DNA from: Cupriavidus basilensis OR16
GTDB taxonomy: Bacteria > Pseudomonadota > Gammaproteobacteria > Burkholderiales > Burkholderiaceae
NCBI RefSeq assembly: GCF_000243095.1
Contig: NZ_AHJE01000023.1
Coordinates: 1-64,000, forward strand
Direction: 5' to 3'
Length of the DNA: 64,000 nucleotides
Positions 26,964-35,622 of this stretch are shown here, piece after piece. Below the pieces are notes generated by a model. It ran no database searches. It worked only from the letters and a program-made list of their open reading frames with translations, and was not told the origin of the DNA. Numbering within the stretch: the stretch's first letter is position 1; every line of letters begins with the position of its first letter. The position numbers and the translations under genes were made by a program.

Positions 26964-27959
26964 TCAATCCAGCGTCAGATGAGCCGTCCGGATGACTTCT
27001 CCCCACTGCTTTCGCTCGCTTGCCACGAATGCGGCGAACTTCTCCGGCGGCTGGCCTCCCGCGACACCCCCCATTGCGCGGATCTGGGCCTGCAGCTCCG
27101 GATCGCGCATGATCACGGCAAGCTGCTGCTCCAACTGGGAGACGACCGCCGGCGGCGTCTTGGCAGCAACGAAGATGCCGATCCACGCAGTCGAGAGGAA
27201 ACCGTCAAAGCCGGCCTGCACCATCGTGGGCGCCTCTGGCAGGCTTGGCATGCGCTGCGCCGAAGTCACGGCGAGCGCGCGCAGCTTTCCCGAGCGGATA
27301 TGCGGCAGTGCCTGTGTCAGGTTGTCGAACTGGAATGTCGTTTCCCCGGCCAGCAATGCCGTGGTGGCAGGCGTGGAACCCTTGTATGGCACGTGAATGG
27401 CATCGGTGCCGGTGCGCATCTTGAAGAGTTCGCCCACCAGATGGCTGGTCTGGCCAATACCAGCCGAGCCGAAGGAAAGTCTGCCGGGTTGTTGCCTGAG
27501 TTGCGCGACCAGGTCGGCCACGCTCCTGATGGGCGACTGGGCATTTACCACCAGGACATTGGGAAAGGCGATGATGTCGGTGACCGGGGTCAGATCCGAC
27601 GGCGCATAGGTGAGGTGCTGGTAGGCGCTATAGTTGATCGCTTGCGGGCCGACATTGCCTGCCAGCAACGTGTAGCCGTCGGCCGGCGCACGCAGTGCCG
27701 CCTGCGTTCCGATGATGCCGCCGCTGCCGGGGCGGTTGTCGACGACGACGGACTGCCCAAGGCGCGCGCTGAGCTTCCTGGCCAGCAGCCGGATTGGAAT
27801 ATCGATGGTGCCACCTGCCGCGCCCGGCACAACGATTGTGACCGGCCGCTTCGGCCAAGTCGTATCCGGCTGCGTGCCGGCAGTGGCTGACAGTGCCGTC
27901 GCAGTCAGGGCGCAGACGAGCGAAAAGGCGAGGCGTTTTTTCGGGGGCCTTGCATGCAT
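26964..27959 (-). CDS. Bug/TctC-family receptor
   Basis: The 331-residue protein has a twin-basic start and signal peptide (cleavage near LSATAGTQ), then VPGAAGGTIDIPIRLLARKL, DNRPGSGGIIGTQ and HVPYKGSTPATTALLAGE, all Bug signatures. It sits between the double acyl-CoA dehydrogenase and the split alcohol dehydrogenase on the same strand, so it is likely the receptor for the substrate of that Baeyer-Villiger pathway. A ribosome site GAGGAGAAGACC precedes the ATG. Confidence 0.92.
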   Translation of the reverse strand: MHARPPKKRLAFSLVCALTATALSATAGTQPDTTWPKRPVTIVVPGAAGGTIDIPIRLLARKLSARLGQSVVVDNRPGSGGIIGTQAALRAPADGYTLLAGNVGPQAINYSAYQHLTYAPSDLTPVTDIIAFPNVLVVNAQSPIRSVADLVAQLRQQPGRLSFGSAGIGQTSHLVGELFKMRTGTDAIHVPYKGSTPATTALLAGETTFQFDNLTQALPHIRSGKLRALAVTSAQRMPSLPEAPTMVQAGFDGFLSTAWIGIFVAAKTPPAVVSQLEQQLAVIMRDPELQAQIRAMGGVAGGQPPEKFAAFVASERKQWGEVIRTAHLTLD

Positions 27960-28000
27960 AGGTCTTCTCCTCTCTTGATTCCGTCGATGTCCTTGCCGTA

Positions 28001-30377
28001 CTACATTGGGGGAGCATCCATGGTGGCGGCAAAGCGCCCGAGATGCGTGGCGGCATTACCCAAAAGCAGTTCATTGCCGATCAGCCGCTTGCTGTAATGG
28101 CTGATGGCTGTCTCGTCCTGCAGGCCGATGGCGCCATGCAACTGCAAGACGTCCAGTGCGATACTGCGGCCCGCGATACCGGTCATGTACTTGGCCGCGC
28201 TGACGCGGCGCTCGCGTTCCGCCGGTTGCACGGTATCCCAGCCTGCCAGTGCCTGCCGCACCAGGTGGTGCGCGTTGCACCATGCGCGGTAGTGTTCAGC
28301 CACGCGGTGCTGGAGGACCTGTTGTTCCGACAAGGTGCGACCGAATTGCTTGCGTGTGCGCAGGTATTCGACCGTGATGCCCAGTGCGCGCCGCATGGCG
28401 CCGACGCTCTCCGCGCAGAGCGCTACTGTGGCCAGTGCGAGGGCCTGCTGGATGGATGCGGGGGCATGTTCGGGGCCGGCGAGCAATGCGGCGCGCGCCA
28501 GCAGCACGCCATCCAGGTGCAGGTCTGCCGCGCTGCGTCCGTCGTGGAGTTGATAAACGCGTCTGCCAATGCCGCCGACGTTTGCCGGCACGTCGAACAG
28601 GCCGACGCCGCCGTCGCTCAAGCACGCTGCCACGACAAAGCGATGGGCCTGGGCGCCACCCATCACCATTGGATCGACACCATCCAGAAGCCAGCCTTCG
28701 CCGGTGCGCTGCGCCGTGATCTTCGGGCGCGGCATGCGGCCATCGCCGGCGCCGCCGCTGTCACCGCAAGCCAGCGCGCAGCGGGTCTGTCCGCTGGCCA
28801 GAGCCGCCAACAGCGCGTCGCGGACTGGGCCATGCGGCGCGGCGAGCAGCACCTGCGTGGCGAGCACCGCGCTCCACATCAGCGGTTCGAGAACCAGCGC
28901 TTCACCAAGCGCTTCGATGATCGGCAGCAGGTCTGCAATGGTGTTGCCCAGGCCTCCGGCTGCCTCTGGAATGGCCAGGCCGGTCAGGCCAAGTTCGGCC
29001 AGGCCGGTCCACGCTGCCTCATCGAAGCCTCCGTGCGTGCCGATGATCTTCTGCCTGCGCTCGAAGCTGTAGTGCTTGCCCAGCCAGCGGCGTACGGTAT
29101 CGGCCATCATGGCCTGCTGTTCCCCGAGGTGATCGGCACGCGGGCCGTCGATTTCGGTCTGTCCGGCAAAGATCGCCTTGGCGATGATCTGGCGCTGTAT
29201 CTCGGAGGAGCCGCCGGCCAGTGAACTGCCGCGGTAACGCCACATGTGCAGGGCCAGGCAGGTTCCCGGCATGCCCGGTCAGCCCGTCGCCTGGCCTGCC
29301 CTCGACGGCTTCCGGATCGAACGCCAGGGACGCGGTGCCATGGGCATCCATGCTGAACAGGTGCAGGTCCTGCAGTAACTGGATGCCCTCGAGTTTCAGC
29401 AGGGAAGATTCCAGTTGGGGGCTACCGCCTTGCGCGGCCTGCTGCACGGCAGGCCACCACGCCGCCTCTAGTGCGCGCATGCGAATGTCCAGGGTGGCGT
29501 GGCTGCGCCTGAGCAGGGCATGCTCCATGCGCAGCGCCGGATCGTCGCCGCGGTGCTGCTGCGCGACCAGCACCGCGGCCCGGGAGAGTTCTGCCTTGCA
29601 CTCGGCCACCCGTGCCACAAACAGGCGCTCGATGACCAGCAGGCCCTTGGCGATGGCCCAGCCTGAATTCTCCACCCCGACCAGGTTTGCGGCCGGGACG
29701 CGCACATCATCAAAGAACATCTGGACGTGAAGGTGCGAGCCATTGATATAGCGGATGGGACGTACCGTCACGCCGGGCGAGCGCAGATCGATCAGCAGCA
29801 CCGAAATCCCGTTCTGCTTGCGTTGCGCAGCAGTGTCGGTGCGTGCCAGCACCAGAGCCCAGTTGGCCCAATGCCCGAGGCTTTGCCAGATCTTGGTGCC
29901 ATTGACGACCCACATATCGCCATCGCGGCGCGCTACAGTGCGCAGCGATGCCAGGTCCGAGCCGGCATCGGGCTCGGAGTACCCCTGCGCCCAGAAGTCG
30001 TCGAAGGTGAGCATGCCGGGCAAGAAGCGCCGGCATTGTTCAGGCGTGCCATGGCGGATCAGCGTAGGGCCGATCGTGTCGATACCCAGGTTTTCCACAT
30101 AGGGCGCGTCGCTTGCCGCGAGTTCCTCCCGGAAAATGGCCTGCTCCACCAGCGACCAGCCCGGGCCGCCGTGCTCGCGTGGCCAACCGGGCGCAGCCCA
30201 GCCGCGCGCGTGCAGGATGCGGTGCCATCTGGCGGCCTGCTCGCGCGTGACGAGGCAGTGCGCGCGTGTGGCGGCGCGGATGTCAGGCGGAACTGCCTCG
30301 TGCAGGAAGTCGCGGATCTGTTTGCGCAATGTCTCCAGGGAGCTACCGGGCGTGCCGGTGTCCGGGGAATCTGGCAT
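28001..30377 (-). pseudogene. Double-domain acyl-CoA dehydrogenase with frameshift
   Basis: Two acyl-CoA dehydrogenase domains follow each other. The first (residues 1-370) runs from MPDSPDTGTPGSSLETLRKQ through GYSEPDAGSDLASLRT and breaks at GDGLTG. Its ending, LHMWRYRGSSLAGGSSEIQR, is in another frame, which continues without a stop into the second domain (MMADTVRRWLGKHYSFERR to the end). Dropping one G from the GGG at 29274-29276 joins everything into 791 residues, resembling fused enzymes such as mycobacterial FadE34. The start at 30377 has AGAAGG seven bases upstream. As written, two shorter products would result. The second domain lacks a clear catalytic Glu, as expected for a non-catalytic partner. 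Confidence 0.8.
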
Positions 30378-30993
30378 GGCCATTCCTTCTATGAGAACGT
30401 GATTGGATCTGTGTGCCGCCCGAACGGGGTCCCCGTCCTGTATCAGGCCCGGCGTTCGTGGCGAACTTCGGCGCATCTGCGACGCATCTTCGACGTACGT
30501 GCCACAGCCAGTGTTCCGACGCTCGATCAGCGCAGCAAGGATGCCGCTGCATGCCTGCGGCACGACGTCGTAGCCGGGCTTTGCGCCAAGCGGTCCGGTG
30601 CGCGCGTCAGGAAAGTACAGCGGTTCAGTCTCATCGTGTCGCCGCGCGAATTCTTTGCCGGGATCCGCCGACTCTCGCGGCAGTGGTCCCCACTATTGCC
30701 CTGGCGCCCATAAATGTCCAAGATAGTTTTTTGATGCCGGATATAGAATCTGGATATACCCCGCCGTATTAGCCAGCGGCATGCCAGTGGATAGCGATAT
30801 ACGCGGACTCAGTGAATGACAAGCCCCGCGGATGGGCAGCCAGGCACGTGCTGCTGCGCGAACGGCCGGACCTCGGTAGAATCGCTCACGGCGTTGCACG
30901 CAAGATGCCCAGTTTTGCCCCATGCCGGTGCAGTATCCCGCGCGCCGAGCGGCGCGGCCGGCATGTCCGCGCGGACCCAAGGAAAACAACAAC
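30378..30993. other. Divergent promoter region without a gene
   Basis: The stretch separates the acyl-CoA dehydrogenase (minus) and MBL-fold (plus) genes. It holds an AT-rich part near 30720-30770 with a GGATATA direct repeat at 30737 and 30750, a plausible promoter/operator area. Short open frames here show no family resemblance. Confidence 0.5.
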
Positions 30994-32217
30994 ATGAGCG
31001 ACGAGAGTTTGACCCCCTCTCCCGAGAGCAAGCCTGTTCTCGACTACCCATGCGGAGACGCGCCGGCGCCAGGCAGCGCGGTTGAGATCGTGCCGGGCGT
31101 GCTATGGATCCGCATGCCGATGCCGTTTGCGCTGAGCCATATCAACCTGTGGGCGGTGCGCGACGGCAAGGGGTGGGCCGGGATCGATGCCGGGTTGCAA
31201 ACCAGCGAAACCGCCGCCGCCTGGCGCGATCTCTTCGCGCAGGAAGGCGCGCTGGCGGACGGCCTGACCCGGCTCTTCGTCACGCACATGCACCCCGACC
31301 ATATCGGCATGGCCGGCTGGCTGACCCGCAAGTTCGCCTGCCGCCTGTGGATGACCCGGCTGGAATACCTGAACTGCCGCGTGCTCGCGGCCGACACGGG
31401 CCGTGAGGCGCCCGAAGATGGCGTGCGCTTTTATCGCCGCGCGGGCTGGGACGACAACGCCATCGAGGCCTACCGCGTGCGCTTTGGCGGCTTCGGCAAG
31501 TACGTCCATGCCTTGCCCGACAGTTATCGGCGCTTGCGCGATGGCGAGAACCTGACGATTGGCGAGCATCAGTGGCGGGTCGTGGTCGGCAACGGCCACT
31601 CGCCCGAACACGCCTGCCTGTATAGCGAGGCATTGAAGATCCTGATCAGCGGCGACCAGATCCTGCCGCGCATCTCTTCCAATGTCTCCGTTTTCCCGAC
31701 CGAGCCCGATGCCGACCCGATGGGCGACTGGCTGGCCTCGCTCGCCAAGCTGCGCCAGGAAGTCCCGGACGACGTACTGGTGCTGCCGGCGCACAACGAG
31801 CCGTTCCGTGGCCTGCATGCGCGCATCGCTTACCTTGAGCGCAGCCAGCATCAAGCGCTGGACCGGCTGCGCGCGGCGCTGACCGAGCCAAGACGGGCGG
31901 TGGATGTCTTCGGTGAGCTGTTCTCCCGTCCCATCGGCGGCGAGCCCGGGCTGCTGGGCATGGCAACCGGCGAGAGCATTGCCCACCTGAACTATCTCGT
32001 GCATCGGGAAGAGGCCGTGATGGAGGTGGGCGCGGACGGCATCGCAGCTCTTCACCGGTATTCAGTACGCCCCGGGGCTCGATCAGCAGCAGCTTCACCT
32101 CCGTCTCGGCAAAGGGTTTGTGCTCCACCCCCTTGGGCACCACGAACATCTCGCCCGCCGATAGCCGCACGTGGCCGTCGCGAAAATCGATGCGCAGCGT
32201 GCCCTCCAGCACGATGA
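30994..32217 (+). CDS. MBL-fold metallohydrolase with abnormal C-terminus
   Basis: The first 355 residues form a metallo-beta-lactamase-fold hydrolase with THMHPDHIGMAGW (metal ligands HxHxDH) near residue 95, GNGHSPEHACLY near 195, ISGDQILPRIS near 215 and LPAHNEPF near 265. Homologues act on thioesters or other activated acids. After ADGIAALHRYSV, near 32060, the frame reads 50 codons of Arg/Pro/Ala-rich sequence that is simply the antisense of the convergent cupin gene. The natural stop and the end of the cupin gene appear to have been deleted together. The ATG follows AAGGAAAAC. Confidence 0.85.
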   Translation: MSDESLTPSPESKPVLDYPCGDAPAPGSAVEIVPGVLWIRMPMPFALSHINLWAVRDGKGWAGIDAGLQTSETAAAWRDLFAQEGALADGLTRLFVTHMHPDHIGMAGWLTRKFACRLWMTRLEYLNCRVLAADTGREAPEDGVRFYRRAGWDDNAIEAYRVRFGGFGKYVHALPDSYRRLRDGENLTIGEHQWRVVVGNGHSPEHACLYSEALKILISGDQILPRISSNVSVFPTEPDADPMGDWLASLAKLRQEVPDDVLVLPAHNEPFRGLHARIAYLERSQHQALDRLRAALTEPRRAVDVFGELFSRPIGGEPGLLGMATGESIAHLNYLVHREEAVMEVGADGIAALHRYSVRPGARSAAASPPSRQRVCAPPPWAPRTSRPPIAARGRRENRCAACPPAR

Positions 32218-32413
32218 ACGCCTCATCGGTCTCGACATGGTGGTGCCAGAGAAAATCGCCTTCGATCTTGACCAGCTTGAACTGGTAGTCGTTCATTTCG
32301 GCGATGACTTTCGGCGTCCAGTGCTCATGGATCAAGCCGAGCTTGTGCGCGAAGTTCAGGCCTTTGTATTCCTTGATGTCGTTGTGCGGGGTGCTTGCCT
32401 GATCGTGTTGCAT
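31646..32413 (-). CDS. Small cupin protein with abnormal C-terminus
   Basis: The first 120 residues are a complete single-domain cupin: FLWHHHVETDEAFIVLEGTL carries the first metal motif, and GEMFVVPKGVEHKPFAETE the second. Usual relatives end soon after LIEPRGVVNTG. Here the frame passes GVLNTGEELRC (near 32050) and continues for about 130 codons as the antisense of the MBL-fold gene. Both convergent genes therefore run into each other, which points to loss of the DNA between them. The real domain covers about 32046-32413. Confidence 0.75.
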   Translation of the reverse strand: MQHDQASTPHNDIKEYKGLNFAHKLGLIHEHWTPKVIAEMNDYQFKLVKIEGDFLWHHHVETDEAFIVLEGTLRIDFRDGHVRLSAGEMFVVPKGVEHKPFAETEVKLLLIEPRGVLNTGEELRCRPRPPPSRPLPDARDSSGGQCSRRLPCPAARARRRWDGRTAHRRHPPPVLARSAPRAAGPALDAGCAQGKRCAHAGHGTARCAPAAPVRRPGLPGAAWRARPASRPSGRHRARSGKRRHWKRCAAGSGRR

Positions 32414-32506
32414 GGCGTGTCTCTCCTAGCCTTGTCGTGAACGCGCAAGTTAGCAAGGCCGGCGCGCGAAATCTTGTACGATCGTGCAAGCCTTCAGCGG
32501 GTGCGC

Positions 32507-33322
32507 TCAACGCCCCCTTTGCTGCATCTTTACCCAGCGGGCAGGCGACATGCCATAGGCCTTGCCGAAGTGGCGCGTCATGTGGCTCTGATCGGTGAAG
32601 CCGGCGGCCAGCGCGGCATCGGCCAGCGACTGGCCCCGCATCAGCAGCGAGCGCACCAGGTCAAGCCGGCGCATGGTCAGGTAGCGGTAAGGGCTGGTGC
32701 CGAACAGCAGGCGGAAGTCGCGCGACAGGCTCCAGCGATCGCGCCCGCTGCACGCTTCCAGTTCGCTCAAGGTGACCGTGCGGGGCAGCGCGCCGTGGAT
32801 AAATCCCCGCGCCATCTCCGCGGCCCGGTAGTCATGGCCCTGGTGCCTGGTGGGAGCGCCGGCCGCCGCGCTCAGGGCATGCGCGAGATCGAACAGCGCA
32901 TCGTCTTCCTCCAGTGGATCGAGCGGGCATGCCATGCTTTGCAGCAAGACGCCGGTTGCTGCGCGCAGCCGCGCGTCCGAGGACAGGCCGGTCTTGACGA
33001 AGGGCAGCGGCTTGCCGCCCAGCACCTGCTGGATCAATGCCGGCTCGATATACATCATCCGGTACTGGAAGCCAGCTTCGGTGCCGGCCTCGCCGTCATG
33101 GACCTCATCGGGATGCAGCACAATGGTCCCGCCAGGCAAGCTATTGCACTCACCGCCATGATATTGAAAGCGCTGCACGCCCGACAGCGTCCGTCCGATG
33201 GCGTAGGTATCGTGGCGATGCGGATCGTAGCCATGCCCGGAGAAGAACGCCTCGATGCGTTCCATGCGGCCCGCTTGCGGCGCGCGGAGAACCCAGTCCT
33301 TGGGGGTGTCTTTCAACGGCAT
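32507..33322 (-). CDS. AraC-family transcriptional regulator
   Basis: The 271-residue protein has an N-terminal cupin-like sensor domain (HRHDTYAIGRTLSGVQRF) and a C-terminal AraC DNA-binding domain with two helix-turn-helix units; the second, SLADAALAAGFTDQSHMTRHFGKAYGMSPARW, fits the family signature closely. I chose the ATG at 33322 because the 59 codons upstream are Arg/Pro-rich antisense-like sequence. It neighbours the cupin/MBL pair and a TRIC channel; its target is unknown. Confidence 0.88.
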   Translation of the reverse strand: MPLKDTPKDWVLRAPQAGRMERIEAFFSGHGYDPHRHDTYAIGRTLSGVQRFQYHGGECNSLPGGTIVLHPDEVHDGEAGTEAGFQYRMMYIEPALIQQVLGGKPLPFVKTGLSSDARLRAATGVLLQSMACPLDPLEEDDALFDLAHALSAAAGAPTRHQGHDYRAAEMARGFIHGALPRTVTLSELEACSGRDRWSLSRDFRLLFGTSPYRYLTMRRLDLVRSLLMRGQSLADAALAAGFTDQSHMTRHFGKAYGMSPARWVKMQQRGR

Positions 33323-33344
33323 GATGCTCCATCCTTGGTGGCGG

Positions 33345-33368
33345 CCAGCCCTTAAGCCAGCCCTTGGA
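33345..33368. repeat. 12-bp imperfect tandem duplication upstream of the AraC gene
   Basis: CCAGCCCTTAAG is followed directly by CCAGCCCTTGGA in the spacer between the AraC start and the TRIC gene stop. Confidence 0.7.
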
Positions 33369-33377
33369 CCGGGACGG

Positions 33378-34004
33378 TCACCAGACCGGTACCTTCGGCA
33401 AGTGCCAGTTATTTTGCACGGCAAGCAGCCGCAGCGCGAAGCAACTGGCGCCAGCGGCCAGCGCCGCAACGGCCGGCGGGAGGCGGATGGCCCGGGCACT
33501 GACGAATACCGCGGATCCCAGCCAGGCTGCCGTGGCGTAGATGTCGGCGCTCAGTACGGTCGGCACCCGCGCGAGCAGCATGTCGCGCACCACGCCGCCG
33601 CCCACGCCCGTGAGCGTTCCCATCAACGTCGCGATGAACGGGCCGACGCCGTAGAGGGTTGCCTTTTGCACGCCCGCCACGGCAAACAGCGCCAGGCCCG
33701 CCGCATCCAGCACGAGGATCAGCGGGCCGGTAAAGCCCTGCGCCGCCGAGTGAAACACGAACGCCGCGGTGCCGGCAAGAACGGCAAGGACGGGATAGCG
33801 CCAGTCCCGGATCGCATTGGGCGGGGCGGCGCCGATCAGCAGGTCGCGGAGGATGCCGCCGCCCACCGCGGTGACCAGCGCGACCACCAGCACCCCGAGC
33901 AGGTCCAGGCCATGCCGCATACCGACGATGGCGCCCTCCACGGCAAACACGGTGGTGCCGGCAAGATCGGCTGCCAGCACGACGACTTCGGCTCTTGTTT
34001 TCAT
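33378..34004 (-). CDS. TRIC-family (UPF0126/YicG-like) membrane channel
   Basis: The 208-residue protein is almost wholly hydrophobic with about seven membrane segments and two repeated halves, each with a glycine-rich turn followed by Arg-Asp (VGGGILRDLLIG and VGGGVVRDMLLA). This is the prokaryotic TRIC cation-channel family. The physiological ion in bacteria is not settled. The start at MKTRAEVVVLAADLAG is chosen because upstream codons do not resemble the family. No operon partner is evident. Confidence 0.87.
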   Translation of the reverse strand: MKTRAEVVVLAADLAGTTVFAVEGAIVGMRHGLDLLGVLVVALVTAVGGGILRDLLIGAAPPNAIRDWRYPVLAVLAGTAAFVFHSAAQGFTGPLILVLDAAGLALFAVAGVQKATLYGVGPFIATLMGTLTGVGGGVVRDMLLARVPTVLSADIYATAAWLGSAVFVSARAIRLPPAVAALAAGASCFALRLLAVQNNWHLPKVPVW

Positions 34005-34133
34005 TGGGGTGGCGAATTGGGCTCGGGACACTCGGGGGCGGGACGACTTCAGGCAGGATACTGCCCTCCGGGCAGTGGCGCCATAGACACATGCTGGCGA
34101 ATGCATGCGAGTTGGCCATGCCATGCAGCCGGC

Positions 34134-34718
34134 TCAGGTACCCAGGTTCAGGCCGAAATTCACTTTGAACAGGATCAGGATGCCGAAGATGGCGAACAGC
34201 GCCGCGGCGACAAAACGCATCTTGGAGAGCGGGATGATGCGCGTCAGGCGTTCGCCCAGCAGGACCGCGGGCACGTTGGCCGCCATCATGCCCAGGGTGG
34301 TGCCGACCACGACCATGCTCAGGTTGGCGTACTGCGCGCCCAGCGCAATGGTGGCGAACTGGGTCTTGTCGCCCATCTCCGCCAGGAAGAAGGCGACCAC
34401 GGTGGTGGCGAAGGCGCCAGCGCGCTTGCCGTTCTTCTCGTCATCGTCCAGCTTGTCGGGGATCAGCGCCCAGGCGGCAAAGGCCAGGAAGGCGATGCCC
34501 AGCACCCAGCGTGTCACATCCGGGCTGACGTGCGACGCGGCCCAGTCGCCCAAGGCGGCGGCAAAGAGGTGGTTGAAGATCGTCGCGACGAAAATGCCCG
34601 CAATGATGCTCCATTGCTTGCCGGGAAACCGGGAGGCCAGGAGAAAGGAAAGGAGCTGAGTCTTGTCGCCCATCTCTGCCAGGGCGACCATACCGAACGA
34701 AGCAATGAGTGCTTCCAT
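34134..34718 (-). CDS. GDT1/TMEM165-family manganese exporter
   Basis: The 194-residue membrane protein has two homologous halves, each with the UPF0016 signature EMGDKT (ALAEMGDKTQLL near residue 14 and FFLAEMGDKTQFA near residue 115) in a membrane helix. These acidic helices move Mn2+ or Ca2+ against protons. The start at MEALIASFGMVAL follows the riboswitch leader directly. The yybP-ykoY motif upstream strongly supports manganese export as its role. Confidence 0.92.
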   Translation of the reverse strand: MEALIASFGMVALAEMGDKTQLLSFLLASRFPGKQWSIIAGIFVATIFNHLFAAALGDWAASHVSPDVTRWVLGIAFLAFAAWALIPDKLDDDEKNGKRAGAFATTVVAFFLAEMGDKTQFATIALGAQYANLSMVVVGTTLGMMAANVPAVLLGERLTRIIPLSKMRFVAAALFAIFGILILFKVNFGLNLGT

Positions 34719-34799
34719 GTGACATCCAAAGGGGGCCGGCAACAAACGAACCAATGACTTCGCTGTCCAGTGCCAGCCCCAGCTGGTGGACAGAAAAGT

Positions 34800-34912
34800 C
34801 AAAGGTCTCGCTGAGCCAATCAGGCTGCCGGCGCCATGGTTTTTTGTACCAAGTATGTTGACGCAGGCCCCTCCAGTGGGGACTGGAGGCTAGCTACTCC
34901 CCTAAGACGGCG
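34800..34912 (-). ncRNA. yybP-ykoY manganese riboswitch
   Basis: The leader, read on the minus strand, has the conserved parts in order: CTTAGGGGAGTAGC, a variable hairpin (CCTCCAGTCCCCACTGGAGG), GTCAACATACT, and the 3' strand GAGACCTTTG. These are the L1/L3 and closing elements of the Mn2+-sensing yybP-ykoY class. A likely -10 element TATTAT lies just upstream near 34916. The following 80 bases up to the ATG can hold the expression platform. It should switch on the GDT1 gene when Mn2+ is high. Confidence 0.88.
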
Positions 34913-35009
34913 CAAATAATACCATAGGCTTGCGCGCCCGGGCGCCCTTTGACGCGCACCGGTGCCGGGACAATACTATCGGGTTCGCGCCAACTCCATT
35001 TCTGCCAGC

Positions 35010-35606
35010 ATGCCGCCATCCACCATGAGCCAAGCCGATTTCCATGTCCCGCATGACCACGCCAGCCTGATCCGCGCCGTTCGCCAAGGCCGGCAGCCTG
35101 ACTACCTGTTTTTCTGGGGGCACAGCGCGAAGGCCGGGGCCCCGGTGGGCAAGGAGTGCCTGTCGCAGTGGTGGCCCGCATCGTTCGGCGTGGATGGCCA
35201 GACGTATGCCAGCGCCGAGCATTTCATGATGGCGGGCAAGGCCCGGCTGTTCGGGGATGAGCAGGCCTTGCCGCGCATCCTGGCGGCACCGACGCCCGCT
35301 GCCGCCAAACAGGCGGGGCGCGAGGTGCGCGGCTTCGATGCGCCGCGTTGGGACGCCGCGTGCCTGGGCCTGGTGACGCAGGGCAATATCGAGAAATTCC
35401 GCCAGAACCCGGCGCTGGCCGACTACCTGCTCGGCACCGGCGAGCGCGTGCTGGTGGAGGCCAGCCCGGTGGATCGCGTCTGGGGCATCGGGCTGGCGGC
35501 GGATGACCCGCGCGCCGGCAATCCCGAGCAATGGCGCGGCCCCAACCTGCTGGGATTCGCGCTGATGGCGGCGCGCGACGTGCTCAGGGGCGCGTCGGCA
35601 CGCTAA
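35010..35606 (+). CDS. NADAR-family (YbiA-like) protein
   Basis: The product of about 198 residues has the NADAR/DUF1768 pattern: LFFWGH near residue 35, LSQWWPASF, AEHFMMAGKARLF and the C-terminal VWGIGLAADDP followed by WRGPNLLGFALMAARD. Family members are N-glycosidases acting on damaged riboflavin intermediates or ADP-ribosylated molecules. The start is uncertain (35010 or 35025; the frame is open from 34962). It is divergent from the manganese exporter and has no evident operon partner. Confidence 0.88.
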   Translation: MPPSTMSQADFHVPHDHASLIRAVRQGRQPDYLFFWGHSAKAGAPVGKECLSQWWPASFGVDGQTYASAEHFMMAGKARLFGDEQALPRILAAPTPAAAKQAGREVRGFDAPRWDAACLGLVTQGNIEKFRQNPALADYLLGTGERVLVEASPVDRVWGIGLAADDPRAGNPEQWRGPNLLGFALMAARDVLRGASAR

Positions 35607-35622
35607 CCCGGAGCGGCCTTGG

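Noticed and set aside
33255..34757. 500-codon plus-strand frame
   Set aside because: It is antisense to the TRIC and GDT1 genes, which have clear family motifs; its composition (His, Gly, Arg, Gln) is typical of shadow frames in GC-rich DNA.
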